From: Streptomyces sp. NBC_00576
Lineage (GTDB): Bacteria > Actinomycetota > Actinomycetes > Streptomycetales > Streptomycetaceae
Length of the DNA stretch: 64,000 nucleotides
Direction of reading: 5' to 3'
Assembly (NCBI RefSeq): GCF_036345175.1
Contig: NZ_CP107780.1
Coordinates: 10,788,001 to 10,852,000 of the forward strand
Shown here: positions 27,201-32,972 of the stretch, one piece after another
Layout of the letters: each line of letters starts with the position of its first letter
Numbering within the stretch: the first letter of the stretch is position 1
Position numbers and translations under genes: made by a program
Notes under the pieces: generated by a model
What the model saw: the letters and a program-made list of their open reading frames with translations, nothing else
Databases searched by the model: none
Told to the model about the DNA's origin: nothing

Positions 27201-29871
27201 GACGCCGCTGCCGGTGCAGTACGCCGACTACGCCCTGTGGCAGCGGGAACTCCTCGGCGACGCGGGCGACCCGGACAGCGTCCAGGCCCGACAGCTGGCG
27301 TTCTGGCGGGAGACCCTGGCGGGCGCCCCCGACGAGACGACCCTGCCGACGGACCGAGCGCGTCCCGCGGTGGCGACGCGCCGGGGAGATGAGACCCCGG
27401 TGGAACTCTCCGCGGACCTGCACCGGCGCATCACAGAACTGGCCGCCACCGAGCAGGTCACCGTCTTCATGGTGCTCCAGGCAGGCCTCGCGGCACTGCT
27501 GAGCAGGCTCGGCGCGGGCACCGACATCCCGATCGGCACCGCACTGGCCGGCCGCACCGACGACGCCCTCGACGATCTGATCGGCTTCTTCGTCAACATG
27601 CTCGTGCTCCGCACCGACGTGTCGGGCGACCCGAGCTTCGCCGAGCTGCTGCGGCGCGTACGCGACACCGACCTGGCGGCCTACGCACACCAGGACCTGC
27701 CCTTCGACCACGTGGTGGAGAAGCTCGTCCCCGAACGCTCCCTGGCACGGCAGCCGCTGTTCCAGGTGGCACTTGATGTGCAGAACGTCCCGGAGGCCGG
27801 GCTGCGGCTGCCAGGACTCGAGGTGAGCGGCGAGCCGCTGGCGCACGGAGTCGCCCGGTACGACCTCGCGCTGAGCCTGTCGGAGCGCCGCGATGAGCAG
27901 GGTGCGCCGGACGGGATGTACGGCACGCTCACGACGGCCGCCGACCTGTTCGACCGGGCCACTGCCGACCGGATCGCCGGTCACCTGGTCCGGTTGCTCA
28001 CCGTGGTCACCGCTGCCGCCGAAGTGCCCCTCAGCACGGTGGAGTTGCTGGACCCCGAGGAGTACCGGCGGATCGTGCGGGACTGGAACGACACGGCTGC
28101 TCCGGTGCCGGACGGTGTGGTGCCCGATCTGTTCGCGGCGCAGGTGGTGCGGTCGCCGGAGGCGGTGGCGTTGTCCGGTGGTGGTGTGGAGCTGTCGTAT
28201 GCGGAGGTGGATGCGTGGGCGAATTGTCTGGCGCGGAAGCTGGTCGTGTCGGGGGTGGGTCCGGAGTCGGTGGTGGCTTTGGTGTTGGAGCGGTCGCCGG
28301 AGTTGGTGGTGGCGGTTCTGGCGGTGCTGAAGGCGGGTGGTGCGTACTTGCCGATCGATCCGGGGCAGCCGGTTGAGCGGATCCGGTCGGTGATCGAGGA
28401 TGCCGGGCCGGTGTTGGTGGTGGACAGTCCGGAGTTCCTTGCGGAGGTCGACGGTTATGACGAGGGTCCGGTGTCGGACGTGGACCGGCTCGCTCCGTTG
28501 CTGCCGTCCCACCCGGCGTATGTGATCTACACGTCGGGGTCGACGGGACGCCCGAAGGGCGTGGTCGTCACGCACCAGGGATGCGCGGACCTGTCGGGGA
28601 GCCATGACTGGTACGGCGTGAAGGCCGGCAGCCGGGTGGCGCAGTTCGCGTCCGTAGGCTTCGACATGTTCTGCGAGGAGTGGCTGCTGGCGCTGCTGCG
28701 TGGCGCGGCGCTGGTGACCGTGCCGGCGGACCGGCGGCTGGGGGCCGAACTCGGACGGTTCCTCGTCGATCACGGAGTGACGCACGCGGCGCTGCCGCCC
28801 GCGGTGGCGGAGACGATCCCCGACGGCCTGCTGGACCCGGCGTTCGTGCTCGACGTCGGCGGCGAGGCATGCCCACCCGAGTTGGTCGAACGCTGGGCGG
28901 CGGACGGCCGCACGATGTTCAACGCCTACGGGCCGACGGAGGCGACCGTGGTCGCCACGGTGTGGCGGTGCAGCCCCGGCCTGGATGCGGGCGAGGCCGT
29001 GCCCATCGGCCGACCCGTCGCCAACACCCGCGTGTACGTGCTCGACGCCGCGCTGAAGCCCGTGCCGACGGGCGTGGTGGGTGAGCTGTACCTCGCGGGC
29101 ACGGGTCTGGCACGCGGCTACCTGGGCCGTCCCGGGTTGACGGGGGAGCGCTTCGTGGCCTGCCCGTTCGAGCCGGATCGGCGGATGTACCGCAGCGGTG
29201 ACCGGGCGAAGTGGAACGCCGACGGGCAGCTGGTCTTCGCGGGCCGTGTGGACGACCAGGTGAAGATCCGCGGGTTCCGGATCGAGCCTGGCGAGGTCGA
29301 GGCCGTGCTCGCGGCCCACCCTGACGTGGCTCGGACCGCGGTGACCGTACGGGAGGACACGCCCGGTGAGCCACGGCTCGTGGGCTACGTCGTTCCCGGC
29401 GACGGCGTCGACGCCGATGAACTGCCTCAGGCGGTAAGCGGATTCGCGGCGGAACGGCTGCCGTCGTACATGGTGCCGTCGGCCGTGGTGGTGCTGGACG
29501 CCGTGCCGCTGACGGTCAACGGCAAGCTGGACCGCAGGGCGCTGCCCGCTCCGGACTACACCAAGGCCGGGACCGGCCGCGTGCCCGCCACCCCACAGGA
29601 AGAACTGGTGTGCCAGGCGTTCGCCGACATCCTCGGCCTGCCCGAGATCGGGGCCGACGACCACTTCTTCGCGCTCGGTGGGCACTCCCTGCTGGCCACC
29701 CGGCTGCTCAGCCGGGTGCGTGCGGTGGCGGGCGTGGACGTGCCGCTCCGCGTGCTGTTCGCGAACCCCACACCCGCCGGTGTCGCCGAATGGCTGACGA
29801 CGCACCAGGGCTCACGGAAGAAGACCAGGCCGACGCTGCGGCCGATGCGCAAGCAGGAGAAGGAGTTCTGA
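9052..29871 (+). CDS. endB: NRPS EndB, modules 3-9 (Hpg-Orn-Thr-Hpg-Hpg-[Thr]-Cit)
   Basis: A 6939-aa synthetase with seven modules. Six are C-A-T; module 8 is C-T only and needs Thr from EndD. Predicted A codes are Hpg, Orn, Thr, Hpg, Hpg, none, Cit. The C domains of modules 4, 5, 6 and 8 are of the dual condensation/epimerisation type (PLAPLQEGIFFHH), which predicts D-Hpg3, D-Orn4, D-Thr5 and D-Hpg7; there are no separate E domains. The C-terminal tail (TRPTLRPMR plus KQEKEF) resembles that of EndA. ATG 9052 follows AAGGAAAGG, and the stop overlaps the endC start by one base (TGATG). A rare TTA leucine codon lies at residue 2619. The protein contains cassettes almost identical at DNA level to other modules. 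The size and module plan match the middle synthetase of ramoplanin-family clusters. Confidence 0.95.
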   Translation: MIPASFAQRRLWLQWRIEGPSATYNSPTILRLTGQLDRRALDSALRDVITRHEALRTVFPETDGEPHQQIVPVVDLDWELPVVEVTGDDRPAHQGLYTLDELRWDEPVLDLPTAEATGDLPADRIDAGDLPGAVARAAAYGFDLSTEIPIRAWLFAVAPDEHVLVTVVHHIATDGWSIAAFTRDLSTAYTARSRGQAPDWAPLPVQYADYTLWQRELLGDRDDPGSVLSRQIAYWRDALEGAPEELTLPTDRSRPAEPSHRGHTVAIGMPARTHATLAAVARRHHATLPMLFQAGLAVTLSRLGAGDDIPIGTPTAGRSDEALHDLIGFFVNTLVIRADLTGDPTFAEVIDRVRTTAVRALGHQDVPFERLVEVLAPARSLARHPLFQVALAPLDDTTTLDVHGLRGDVLSIGRASAKFDLEAMLGEGFDEAGAPAGIRGVVTGAADLFDASTVEWIAGCLVRVLTAMAADPDMRVSSVEVLGADELFRLVEGFNNTAVPVRDASLPDMFAERVAADPDASALVCGGVEMSYAELDVRSDRLARALVASGVGQESVVAVLMERSVDLVVALLAVLKAGGAYLPLDVTWPVARMRSVIEDAGAHLVVVSETSAGHGLGVAEVSVDEGSDEGPLPVVAQTAAAYVMYTSGSTGVPKGVVVTHRDVVALATDRCWGAPSRVLFHAPHAFDASSYELWVPLLSGATVVVAPDERVDAVVMRRLVADHELSHVHVTAGLLRVLADQDPGCFAGVGEVLTGGDVVPAESVRRVLEASPGVMVRQLYGPTEVTLCATQYGVGDAGRVDGVLPIGRPLDNMRAYVLDGGLSPVPVGVAGELYVAGVGVARGYLGRPGLTGERFVACPFGVAGERMYRTGDLVRWDAEGRLVFVGRADGQVKIRGFRVEPGEVEAVLGAHPAVAQAVVVVREDVPGDKRLVAYLVPAERGEVLGVTVRAYATERLPQYMVPSAIVELDGFPLTTNGKLDRKALPAPDYTIGVGRAPATVREEIICAAFADVLGLERVGVDDDFFALGGHSLLAVSLVEWLRRRGVSVSVRALFVTPTPAALAAVAGLDLVEVPPNLIPEGAVEIRPEMLTLVELSEVEAARVVAAVPGGAANVQDVYPLAPLQEGIFFHHLMAGQDGDDVYVMPFVLRMGSRARLDSFLTALQRVLDRHDVYRTAIVWEGLPEPVQVVWRQAELPVTEVVLGAGAGDVVGQLLAAAGGRMELDRAPLLRVHIAADPGGGGWLALVRMHHLVQDHTALEVVLEEVKLLLAGRADALPAPVPFRDFVAQARLGVSEEAHREYFAGLLGDVTETSAPYGLLDVRGDGTGVTQGRLAVESGLAVRVRKVARSLAVSPATVFHLAWGRVLAAVSGRDDVVFGTVLLGRASVGADRVPGLFMNTLPVRVDSADRTVRQALADMREQLAELQIHEHAPLTLAQAASGLPGGSPLFTSIFNYRHLQVDVERSGTGIEGIDAVLTRDPTNYPLDVSLNQSASGFEFIVEATAPVDPMGVCTLLHTSVANLVTALEDTPDLRLGAVDVLDPEYTELLRHVNDTAAPAPDGLVPALFTAQATRVAEAVALVGSGVELSYGEVEARSNRWARHLIASGVGPESVVALVLERSPDLLVGILAVLKAGGAYLPIDPEQPAERVAFMIEDAAPVLVLDEAAMRVAVDGYADSAVSDADRIAPLLPGHPAYVIYTSGSTGRPKGVVLSHEGFVNLSVSHDRFGVGPGSRVAQFAAIGFDMFCEEWLLALLSGAALVIVPADRRLGVEFAEFLADSGVTHATLLPAVVATIPEGALDDDFVLDVGGEALPAEVVARWAAGRTMFNSYGPTETTVNAAVWRCRPDLETAAAVPIGRPIANTRVHVLDDALRPVPMGVLGELYVTGTGLARGYLGRAGLTAERFVACPFEPGRRMYRTGDRVRWNADGELVFAGRADDQVKIRGFRIEPGEIEAVLAAHPGVEQAAVVVREDVPGDLRLIGYVIPAEGVNAAELPDGVRGLAAQRLPSHMVPSAVVVLDAFPLTPNAKLDRKALPVPAYTTSAGTGRAPADVREETICAAFADVLGLDRVGVDDDFFALGGHSLLVVSLVERLRQRGVSVSVRALFATPTPAGLASAATPESVVVPPHLIPRDAQEITPEMLPLVQLTEAEIERVAAAVPGGMPNIQDVYPLAPLQEGIFFHHLMADRDGTDVYVTPTTLRFDSRSRLDAFLLALRQVVDRNDVYRTAIVWEGLPQPVQVVVRHAELPVTEDSAERLLGAGGGWMDIGRAPLMDVCVAAEPDTERWLALVRIHHLVQDHTASDVLLDEVRVFMTGQADRLPVPVPFREFVAQARLGMPREEHERYFAELLGDVTESTAPYGLMDVLGDGGAAQAGRLPVDGDLARRVWEVARSLGVSPATVFHLAWARVLGTLSGRGDVVFGTVMFGRMNSGEAADRVTGLFINTLPVRVNLAEHSVGEALTGLRGQLAELLVHEHASLALAQRAAGLSDGGPLFTSLFNYRHVKASDAGQAELDGVEVLSVHDHTNYPLTVSVDQSATGFELVVEAVAQVDPTEVCGLLHTCLGNLVEALADSPDAPLHAIDVLDAEYAELLSRSGDMAAPVPDGVVPDLFAAQALRTPDAIALVGTDSRLSYGEVDAWANRLARKLVVSGVGPESVVALVLERSPELVVAVLAVLKAGGAYLPIDPGQPVERIRSVIEDAGSVLVVDSPEFLAEVDGYDEGPVSDVDRLAPLLPSHPAYVIYTSGSTGRPKGVLVPHRNVVALFAAAREVLDFGAGDVWSWFHSLAFDFSVWELWGALLHGGRVVVVPFEVSRSPGEFAELLERERVTVLSQTPSAFYQLMEAQSHRAGALHDLRVVVFGGEALEPARLAGWWERLGGAGPRLVNMYGITETTVHVTHHDLGPDESTDGSVIGRGLPGLSVYVLDEWLRPVPVGVTGELYVAGAQVARGYMGRPGLTGERFVGCPFGVAGGRMYRSGDRARWAADGRLVFAGRADEQVKIRGFRIEPGEVSAVLAAHPDVVQAAVIARDDALGGTRLIGYVVPADGCDGVLDAVRGFAVERLPSYMVPSAFVELETLPLTVNGKLDRRALPEPDHAGAGAGRAPVTAQEELLCQAFAEVLGLPVVGVDDDFFALGGHSLLAVSLVEWLRQRGVSVSVRALFASATPARLAAVAGPDRVEVPPGRIPDNATEITPEMLPLVELTDEELARVVVAVPGGVPNIQDVYPLAPLQEGIFFHHLLADRDGTDVYATPIMLTIASRQRLEDFLAALQQMVDRNDIYRTAILWEGLREPVQVVVRHADLPVEEIALDPDGPEAADQLLSAGESAIDVTRAPLLRVRVTAASDGGWMVLLRIHHLVQDHTTFDVVLDEVRAFMNGQGERLPAPVPFREFVARARFGVSREEHERYFTDLLGDVTQTTAPYGLMDVYGDGTDAAQVRLRMDEALTRRVRNLARSLGVSPATLFHVAWARVLGTLSGRDDVVFGTILFGRMNAGAGADRAPGLFINTLPVRLRLAAKSAADVLTDMRHQLAQLMVHEHASLALAQRASEVPGSSPLFTSLFNYRHNLPAERHPGAGLDGVSVVMHREYSNYPVVVSVDDDGTDFEVEVEAVAPVDPSGAGTLLLTCLEGLSTALEHAPDTPLTAIDVLGPAELTRILAGWNDTAAPAPEVPVPQAFAARVAADPDAVAVVGDGVELTYRDLDVRSDRLARALVASGVGQESVVAVLMERSVDLVVALLAVLKAGGAYLPLDVTWPVARMRSVIEDAGAHLVVVSETSAGHGLGVAEVSVDEGSDEGPLPVVAQTAAAYVMYTSGSTGVPKGVVVTHRDVVALATDRCWGAPSRVLFHAPHAFDASSYELWVPLLSGATVVVAPDERVDAVVMRRLVADHELSHVHVTAGLLRVLADQDPGCFAGVGEVLTGGDVVPAESVRRVLEASPGVMVRQLYGPTEVTLCATQYGVGDAGRVDGVLPIGRPLDNMRAYVLDGGLSPVPVGVAGELYVAGVGVARGYLGRPGLTGERFVACPFGVAGERMYRTGDLVRWDAEGRLVFVGRADGQVKIRGFRVEPGEVEAVLGAHPAVAQAVVVVREDVPGDKRLVAYLVPHEVGAALEGVVREYALGRLPQYMLPSALVELDALPLTVNGKLDRRALPVPQYTAGVGRTPANAREELLCQVFAEALGLPTVGVDDDFFLLGGHSLLAMRLVSRIRAVLGLEVPLRALFEARTPAELAAWSVQAAPGRAALAARERPERVPLSFAQQRLWFLGQLEGPSPTYNIPLALRLAGTLNREALTAALRDVIQRHEVLRTVFRTVEGDPFQQVLSLEETAFALDVVQVSAEDVADRVAQAAGYAFDLAVEAPLRAALFAVAPDEHVLVLVVHHIAADGWSMEPLAHDVSAAYAARLEGEAPVWAPLPVQYADYALWQRELLGDEEDPESLLSRQVAHWRNTLAGAPEELDLPVDRPRPAETSRLGRLARVEIPAELHRRLLEVARAEGVTVFMVLQAALAVTLSRLGAGTDIPIGVAVAGRTDRALEDLVGFFVNTLVMRTDLSGDPSLTEVLERVRETSLAAFTHQDVPFEKLVEELAPARSLARHPLFQVMMTLQNTGRVAGAPEVALPGLRTGALGTDVTALEFDLDLSLAETFDEAGDPAGINGSLMASADLFDQDTAERLADRLVRVVRTMGAEPATRITEVDVLGPEERRRLLTEWNDTSVPLPDISVPEAFARLTAADPGALAVRSDGVRLDYAELEVRADELARVLVASGVGQESVVAVVMERSVDLVVALLAVLKAGGVYLPLDVGWPVARMRGVVEDAGVRWVVTHGDAAGHEFVRTTDLGVVWVDGVAQAAEVALPTVEPDAAAYVMYTSGSTGVPKGVVVTHRDVVALATDRCWGAPSRVLFHAPHAFDASSYELWVPLLSGATVVVAPDERVDAVVMRRLVADHELSHVHVTAGLLRVLADQDPGCFAGVGEVLTGGDVVPAESVRRVLEASPGVMVRQLYGPTEVTLCATQYGVGDAGRVDGVLPIGRPLDNMRAYVLDGGLSPVPVGVAGELYVAGVGVARGYLGRPGLTGERFVACPFGVAGERMYRTGDLVRWDAEGRLVFVGRADGQVKIRGFRVEPGEVEAVLGAHPAVAQAVVVVREDVPGDKRLVAYLVPAERGEVLGVTVRAYATERLPQYMVPSAIVELDGFPLTTNGKLDRKALPAPDYTIGVGRAPATVREEIICAAFADVLGLERVGVDDDFFALGGHSLLAVSLVEWLRRRGVSVSVRALFVTPTPAALAAVAGLDLVEVPPNLIPEGAVEIRPEMLTLVELSEVEAARVVAAVPGGAANVQDVYPLAPLQEGIFFHHLMAGQDGDDVYVMPFVLRMGSRARLDSFLTALQRVLDRHDVYRTAIVWEGLPEPVQVVWRQAELPVTEVVLGAGAGDVVGQLLAAAGGRMELDRAPLLRVHIAADPGGGGWLALVRMHHLVQDHTALEVVLEEVKLLLAGRADALPAPVPFRDFVAQARLGVSEEAHREYFAGLLGDVTETSAPYGLLDVRGDGTELAQARLRVEDELTRRVQALARSRGVSPATIFHLAWARMLAAVSGRDDVVFGTVLLGRASVGADRVPGLFMNTLPVRVDSAEQTVGRALTDLRDQLADLLAHEHAPLTLAQAASGLPAGAPLFTALFNYRHGKPVVHEPDDVLADVTTLFTQERNNYPLGVSIDDDGETFGITVDAVCPVDADEVAALLQTTLANLATALEDGSDLPLTSVDVPGAADRIPDVDGAASSAGGRAVLVPEAGGAWTVGSGRAPATAHEELLRQAFAHVLGRERVGPDDDFFALGGNSLLATRLVSRMRSALGMEVSIRALFETLTPARLAARLRPVAPGRVALTARERPERPPLSFAQRRLWFIGQLEGSSASYSNTTALRLRGALDREAMSAALRDVIGRHEVLRTVLPAEDGEPYQRILRADEVDFELTTLDVAAGEAAAEIDRVAGYAFDLATEIPLRAWLLALAPDEHVLVLAVHHIATDGWSIASLAQDMSVAYTARLEGRAPDWTPLPVQYADYALWQRELLGDAGDPDSVQARQLAFWRETLAGAPDETTLPTDRARPAVATRRGDETPVELSADLHRRITELAATEQVTVFMVLQAGLAALLSRLGAGTDIPIGTALAGRTDDALDDLIGFFVNMLVLRTDVSGDPSFAELLRRVRDTDLAAYAHQDLPFDHVVEKLVPERSLARQPLFQVALDVQNVPEAGLRLPGLEVSGEPLAHGVARYDLALSLSERRDEQGAPDGMYGTLTTAADLFDRATADRIAGHLVRLLTVVTAAAEVPLSTVELLDPEEYRRIVRDWNDTAAPVPDGVVPDLFAAQVVRSPEAVALSGGGVELSYAEVDAWANCLARKLVVSGVGPESVVALVLERSPELVVAVLAVLKAGGAYLPIDPGQPVERIRSVIEDAGPVLVVDSPEFLAEVDGYDEGPVSDVDRLAPLLPSHPAYVIYTSGSTGRPKGVVVTHQGCADLSGSHDWYGVKAGSRVAQFASVGFDMFCEEWLLALLRGAALVTVPADRRLGAELGRFLVDHGVTHAALPPAVAETIPDGLLDPAFVLDVGGEACPPELVERWAADGRTMFNAYGPTEATVVATVWRCSPGLDAGEAVPIGRPVANTRVYVLDAALKPVPTGVVGELYLAGTGLARGYLGRPGLTGERFVACPFEPDRRMYRSGDRAKWNADGQLVFAGRVDDQVKIRGFRIEPGEVEAVLAAHPDVARTAVTVREDTPGEPRLVGYVVPGDGVDADELPQAVSGFAAERLPSYMVPSAVVVLDAVPLTVNGKLDRRALPAPDYTKAGTGRVPATPQEELVCQAFADILGLPEIGADDHFFALGGHSLLATRLLSRVRAVAGVDVPLRVLFANPTPAGVAEWLTTHQGSRKKTRPTLRPMRKQEKEF
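10654..11861 (+). repeat. Hpg A-domain cassette, copy in module 3
   Basis: 1208 bp that recur, as far as I can see without change, at 20164-21371 (module 6). Parts also recur in modules 7, 13 and 17. It covers most of the A domain from the first helix to beyond the A8 motif. Confidence 0.85.
10966..13030 (+). repeat. 2-kb A-T-C cassette, copy in modules 3-4
   Basis: 2065 bp identical on inspection to 23641-25705 (offset 12675). It runs from the A-domain core through the carrier domain into the middle of the following dual-type C domain. After a divergent stretch, 13147-13274 again matches 25822-25949. Confidence 0.85.
12253..15420 (+). other. EndB module 4: dual C/E-A(Orn)-T
   Basis: The C domain begins with YPLAPLQEGIFFHHL and has HHLVQDHT, marks of the dual epimerisation/condensation class, so it should invert Hpg3 before condensation. 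A code DMETDGSVNK is basic-residue-like (acidic Glu and Asp in the pocket), and ornithine is expected from the enduracidin sequence. Carrier serine codon 15304-15306. Confidence 0.82.
16906..16908 (+). other. TTA leucine codon in endB
   Basis: In-frame TTA at EndB residue 2619, in the N-terminal part of the module 5 A domain. In Streptomyces TTA needs the bldA tRNA, made mainly late in development. Confidence 0.9.
17240..18476 (+). repeat. Thr A-T cassette, copy in module 5
   Basis: 1237 bp matching 7634-8870 at offset 9606. The left junction is inside the A domain, just before the YTSGSTG motif, and makes a chimeric A domain. Confidence 0.88.
18601..21780 (+). other. EndB module 6: dual C/E-A(Hpg)-T
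   Basis: The dual-type C domain (HHLLADRDGTD) predicts D-Thr5. The A domain code is DAYVLGLLCK, and its core is a DNA copy of that in module 3. The carrier domain (FLLGGHS, serine codon 21652-21654) is of the type that feeds ordinary LCL domains, in line with L-Hpg6. Confidence 0.86.
20164..21371 (+). repeat. Hpg A-domain cassette, copy in module 6
   Basis: Second copy of 10654-11861 at a constant offset of 9510 bp. From 21361 on it matches module 17 instead (to 21512), so its right part has a different history. Confidence 0.85.
21781..24927 (+). other. EndB module 7: C-A(Hpg)-T
   Basis: LCL-type C domain (HHIAADGWS), then A with code DAYVLGLLCK. From 23641 the A core, the T domain and the first part of the next C domain are a direct copy of modules 3-4. 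Carrier serine codon 24817-24819. The following C domain is dual type, which predicts D-Hpg7. Confidence 0.86.
23641..25949 (+). repeat. 2-kb A-T-C cassette, copy in modules 7-8
   Basis: Second copy of 10966-13274. It contains a divergent window from 25706 to 25821 in the C domain, with identical DNA on both sides. Confidence 0.85.
24928..26691 (+). other. EndB module 8: dual C/E-T, A domain missing (Thr8 in trans)
   Basis: After the dual-type C domain the sequence goes through a linker of about 45 residues (around 26330-26460) straight to a carrier domain with serine codon 26560-26562. There is no adenylation core. The carrier has GGNS rather than the GGHS of the other sixteen NRPS modules. 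The Thr A-T protein EndD, encoded in the same operon, is the obvious loader. The A-less eighth module is a known hallmark of the ramoplanin family. Confidence 0.9.
26692..29871 (+). other. EndB module 9: C-A(Cit)-T
   Basis: LCL C domain (HHIATDGWS). A code DMEADGAVVK is close to the Orn and End codes of modules 4, 10 and 15 but has Ala at two positions and Val at the end; citrulline is assigned from the enduracidin sequence because the code alone would not prove it. Carrier serine codon 29686-29688. It ends in a basic docking-like tail. Confidence 0.78.
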
Positions 29872-32800
29872 TGATTCCGTTGTCGTTCGCGCAGCGCCGC
29901 CTGTGGTTCCTGTGGCAGTTGGGGGGACCCGCCGACACTTTCAACATTCCGCTGGCCCTGCGGCTGACCGGACAGCTGGACACCGACGCGCTCGCCGCCG
30001 CCCTAAGCGACGTGATCGACCGCCACGAGGTGCTGCGCACCGTTCTCCCGTCCTCGGGCGGTGAGCCGTACCAGCGGGTACTGCCGACCGAGGACGCGGG
30101 CTTCGAGCTGAACGTCGTCCGGGTGACGCCGGAGGACGTGCCGGACGAGGTGCGGCGCGCGAGTGCGTACGCCTTCGACCTGGCCGGCGAGATCCCGGTC
30201 CGTGCCGACCTGCTCGTGGTGAACCCGGACGAGCACGTACTGGTCCTGGTGGTGCACCACATCGCGGCCGACGGCTGGTCGATGGGACCCCTGACGCGCG
30301 ACCTCTCCACCGCCTACACAGCACGGCTGGCGGGCCACGAGCCCCAGTGGGAGCCGCTGCCCGTGCAGTACGCGGACTACACCCTGTGGCAGCGGGAACT
30401 CCTCGGTGCGCATGACGACCCGGAGAGCGCCCTGTCCGAGCAGGTGGCGTACTGGCGGCGCGCCCTTGATGGCGCGCCGGAGGAACTGGAACTGCCCACC
30501 GACCGCCCACGCCCGGCACAGACCACGTCCCGTGGTCACACGGCCGAACTGGAGATCTCCGCCGACGTCCACCAGCGGCTGCTGGAGCTAGCGGGCGACC
30601 ACGGGGCGACCCTGCTCATGGTGGCGCATTCCGCGCTGGCTGTGCTGCTGTCCCGGATCGGGGCGGGCGATGACCTCCCGATCGGCAGCCTGGTCGCCGG
30701 ACGGACCGACGAGGGGCTCAACGACCTGGTCGGCTTCTTCGTCAACAACCTGGTGATCCGCGCCGACCTGTCGGGCGACCCGACCTTCACCGATGTGCTG
30801 CGGCAGGTGCGTGAGGCTTCCCTGGATGCCTACGAGCACCAGGACGTGCCGTTCGAGAAACTGGTCGAGGAACTTGCGCCGACCCGGTCACTGGCCCGGC
30901 ACCCCCTCTTCCAGGTGATGGCAGCCGTGGAGAGCGAGGACATGACGTCCTCCGGCCGGCGCGGCGGCCCGGCCCTGGAACTGCCCGGCCTGCGGGTCGA
31001 GATGGTCTCCGACGAAGAGCAGGCGCGCGAACTCGACCTCGACCTGGTGCTGCGCGAGACCGTCGACGACGACGGGCAGCCCGCGGGGCTGCACGGCGCG
31101 CTCATCGGCGCGGCCGATCTGTTCGATGCCGCAACGGTCCAGCGGATCGCGGACATGGTGGCACGCGTCCTGGAGGCGGCCGCAGCCGACCCGTCGGCCC
31201 CCGTCCGCTCCCTGGACGTGCTCGGCCCGGCCGAGTACCGGCGGATCGTCCACGACTGGAATGCCACGGCGGAACCGGTCCCCGCTGCCCTGCTGCCGGA
31301 CTTGTTTGCGGCGCAGGTGGTGCGGTTGCCGGAGGCGGTGGCGTTGTCCGGTGGTGGTGTGGAGCTGTCGTATGCGGAGGTGGATGCGTGGGCGAATTGT
31401 CTGGCGCGGAAGCTGGTCGTGTCGGGGGTGGGTCCGGAGTCGGTGGTGGCTTTGGTGTTGGAGCGGTCGCCGGAGTTGGTGGTGGCGGTTCTGGCGGTGT
31501 TGAAGGCGGGTGGTGCCTTTGTGGCGGTTGATCCGGGGCAGCCTGCGGAGCGGATTCGTTTCGTGTTGGAGGATGCGGCTCCGGTGCTGGTGGTGGACAG
31601 TCCGGAGTTCCTTGCGGAGGTCGACGGTTATGACGAGGGTCCGGTGTCGGACGTGGACCGGCTTGCTCCGTTGCTGCCGTCGCATCCGGCGTATGTGATC
31701 TTCACGTCTGGGTCGACGGGGCGGCCGAAGGGCGTGATGGTCTCGCATGAGGCGTGTGTGAGTTATGTGGCGAGTCATGACCGGTATGGGGTGGGGCCGG
31801 GGAGTCGGGTGGCGCAGTTCGCGTCGGTGGGTTTTGACGCGTTCTGTGAGGAGTGGTTGCTGGCGTTGCTGCGGGGGGCGGCGTTGGTGACGGTGCCGGG
31901 GGAGTCGCGGCTGGGTGATGAGTTGGTGCGTTTCCTGCTGGATGAGGGGGTGACGCATGCGACGTTGCCGCCGGGGGTGGCGGTGTTGATGGATGAGGGT
32001 GTGCTGGATCCGGGGTTCGTGCTGGATGTGGGTGGTGAGGTGTGTCCGCCTGGTCTGGTGGAGCGTTGGGTGGCGGGTGGTCGCACGTTGTTCAACAGTT
32101 ACGGGCCGAGTGAGGCGACGGTGAATGTGACTGTGTGGCGTGCGGGGGGCCGGTCTTTGGGGTCGGGGGTGCCGGTGGGGCGTCCGGTGGCGAACATGCG
32201 GGTGTTCGTGCTGGATGACCGGCTGTGTCCGGTGCCGGTGGGTGTGGCGGGTGAGTTGTATGTGGCCGGGGTGCAGGTGGGGCGTGGTTATCTGCGTCGG
32301 CCGGTGTTGACGGGTGAGCGGTTTGTGGCGTGTCCGTTTGTGTCGGGTGAGCGGATGTATCGGACCGGGGATCGGGTGCGGTGGGACGCTGACGGTGAGT
32401 TGGTGTTCGTGGGGCGTGCGGATGATCAGGTGAAGATCCGTGGGTTCCGTATCGAGCCGGGTGAGGTGGAGGCTGTTCTGGCGGGGCACCCGGCCGTGGC
32501 CCAGGTGGCGGTGGTCGTGCGGGAGGACACGCCCGGAGACAAACGACTCACCGGCTATCTCGTGCCGCAGAAGCCGGGCACGGCCATCAGCGCCGCGGTC
32601 GCGGAACACGCGGCGGAGCGGCTGCCCGGCTACATGGTGCCGTCGGCGTTCGTGGAGCTGGACGCGCTCCCGTTGACGGCGAACGGGAAGCTCGACCGCA
32701 CGGCGCTGCCGGTCCCTGAGTACGCGGGCGCGGGTGCGGGACGCGCGCCGGTGAACGCGCAGGAAGAGCTGGTGTGTCAGGCGTTCGCGGAGGTTCTCGG

Positions 32801-32972
32801 CCTGGACCGGCCCACGGTCGGGGTGGAGGACGACTTCTTCGCCCTCGGCGGCCATTCGCTGCTGGCGGTGTCGCTGGTGGAGTGGCTGCGACAGCACGGG
32901 CTGGCGGTCTCGGTGCGGGCGCTGTTCGTGTCCGCGACCCCGGCAGCGTTGGCGGCCGCGTCCGCACAGGAG
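29871..32972 (+). other. EndC module 10: C-A(End)-T
   Basis: The C domain begins at the very N-terminus (SFAQRRLWFLW) and has HHIAADGWS. A code DAETDGSVNK differs from the Orn code of module 4 only at the second position (Ala for Met), leaving more room for the cyclic guanidine of enduracididine. Its A region is the exact twin of module 15. Carrier serine codon 32856-32858. Confidence 0.83.

Noticed and set aside
29610..29870. N-terminal extension of endC by 87 codons
   Set aside because: It overlaps the carrier domain of EndB in another frame. The ATG at 29871 with a good ribosome site begins exactly at the C domain.
26692..29871. Module 9 as an arginine- or enduracididine-specific module
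   Set aside because: The code DMEADGAVVK differs from the End code at four positions. Citrulline at 9 fits the known product, but the code alone cannot prove it.
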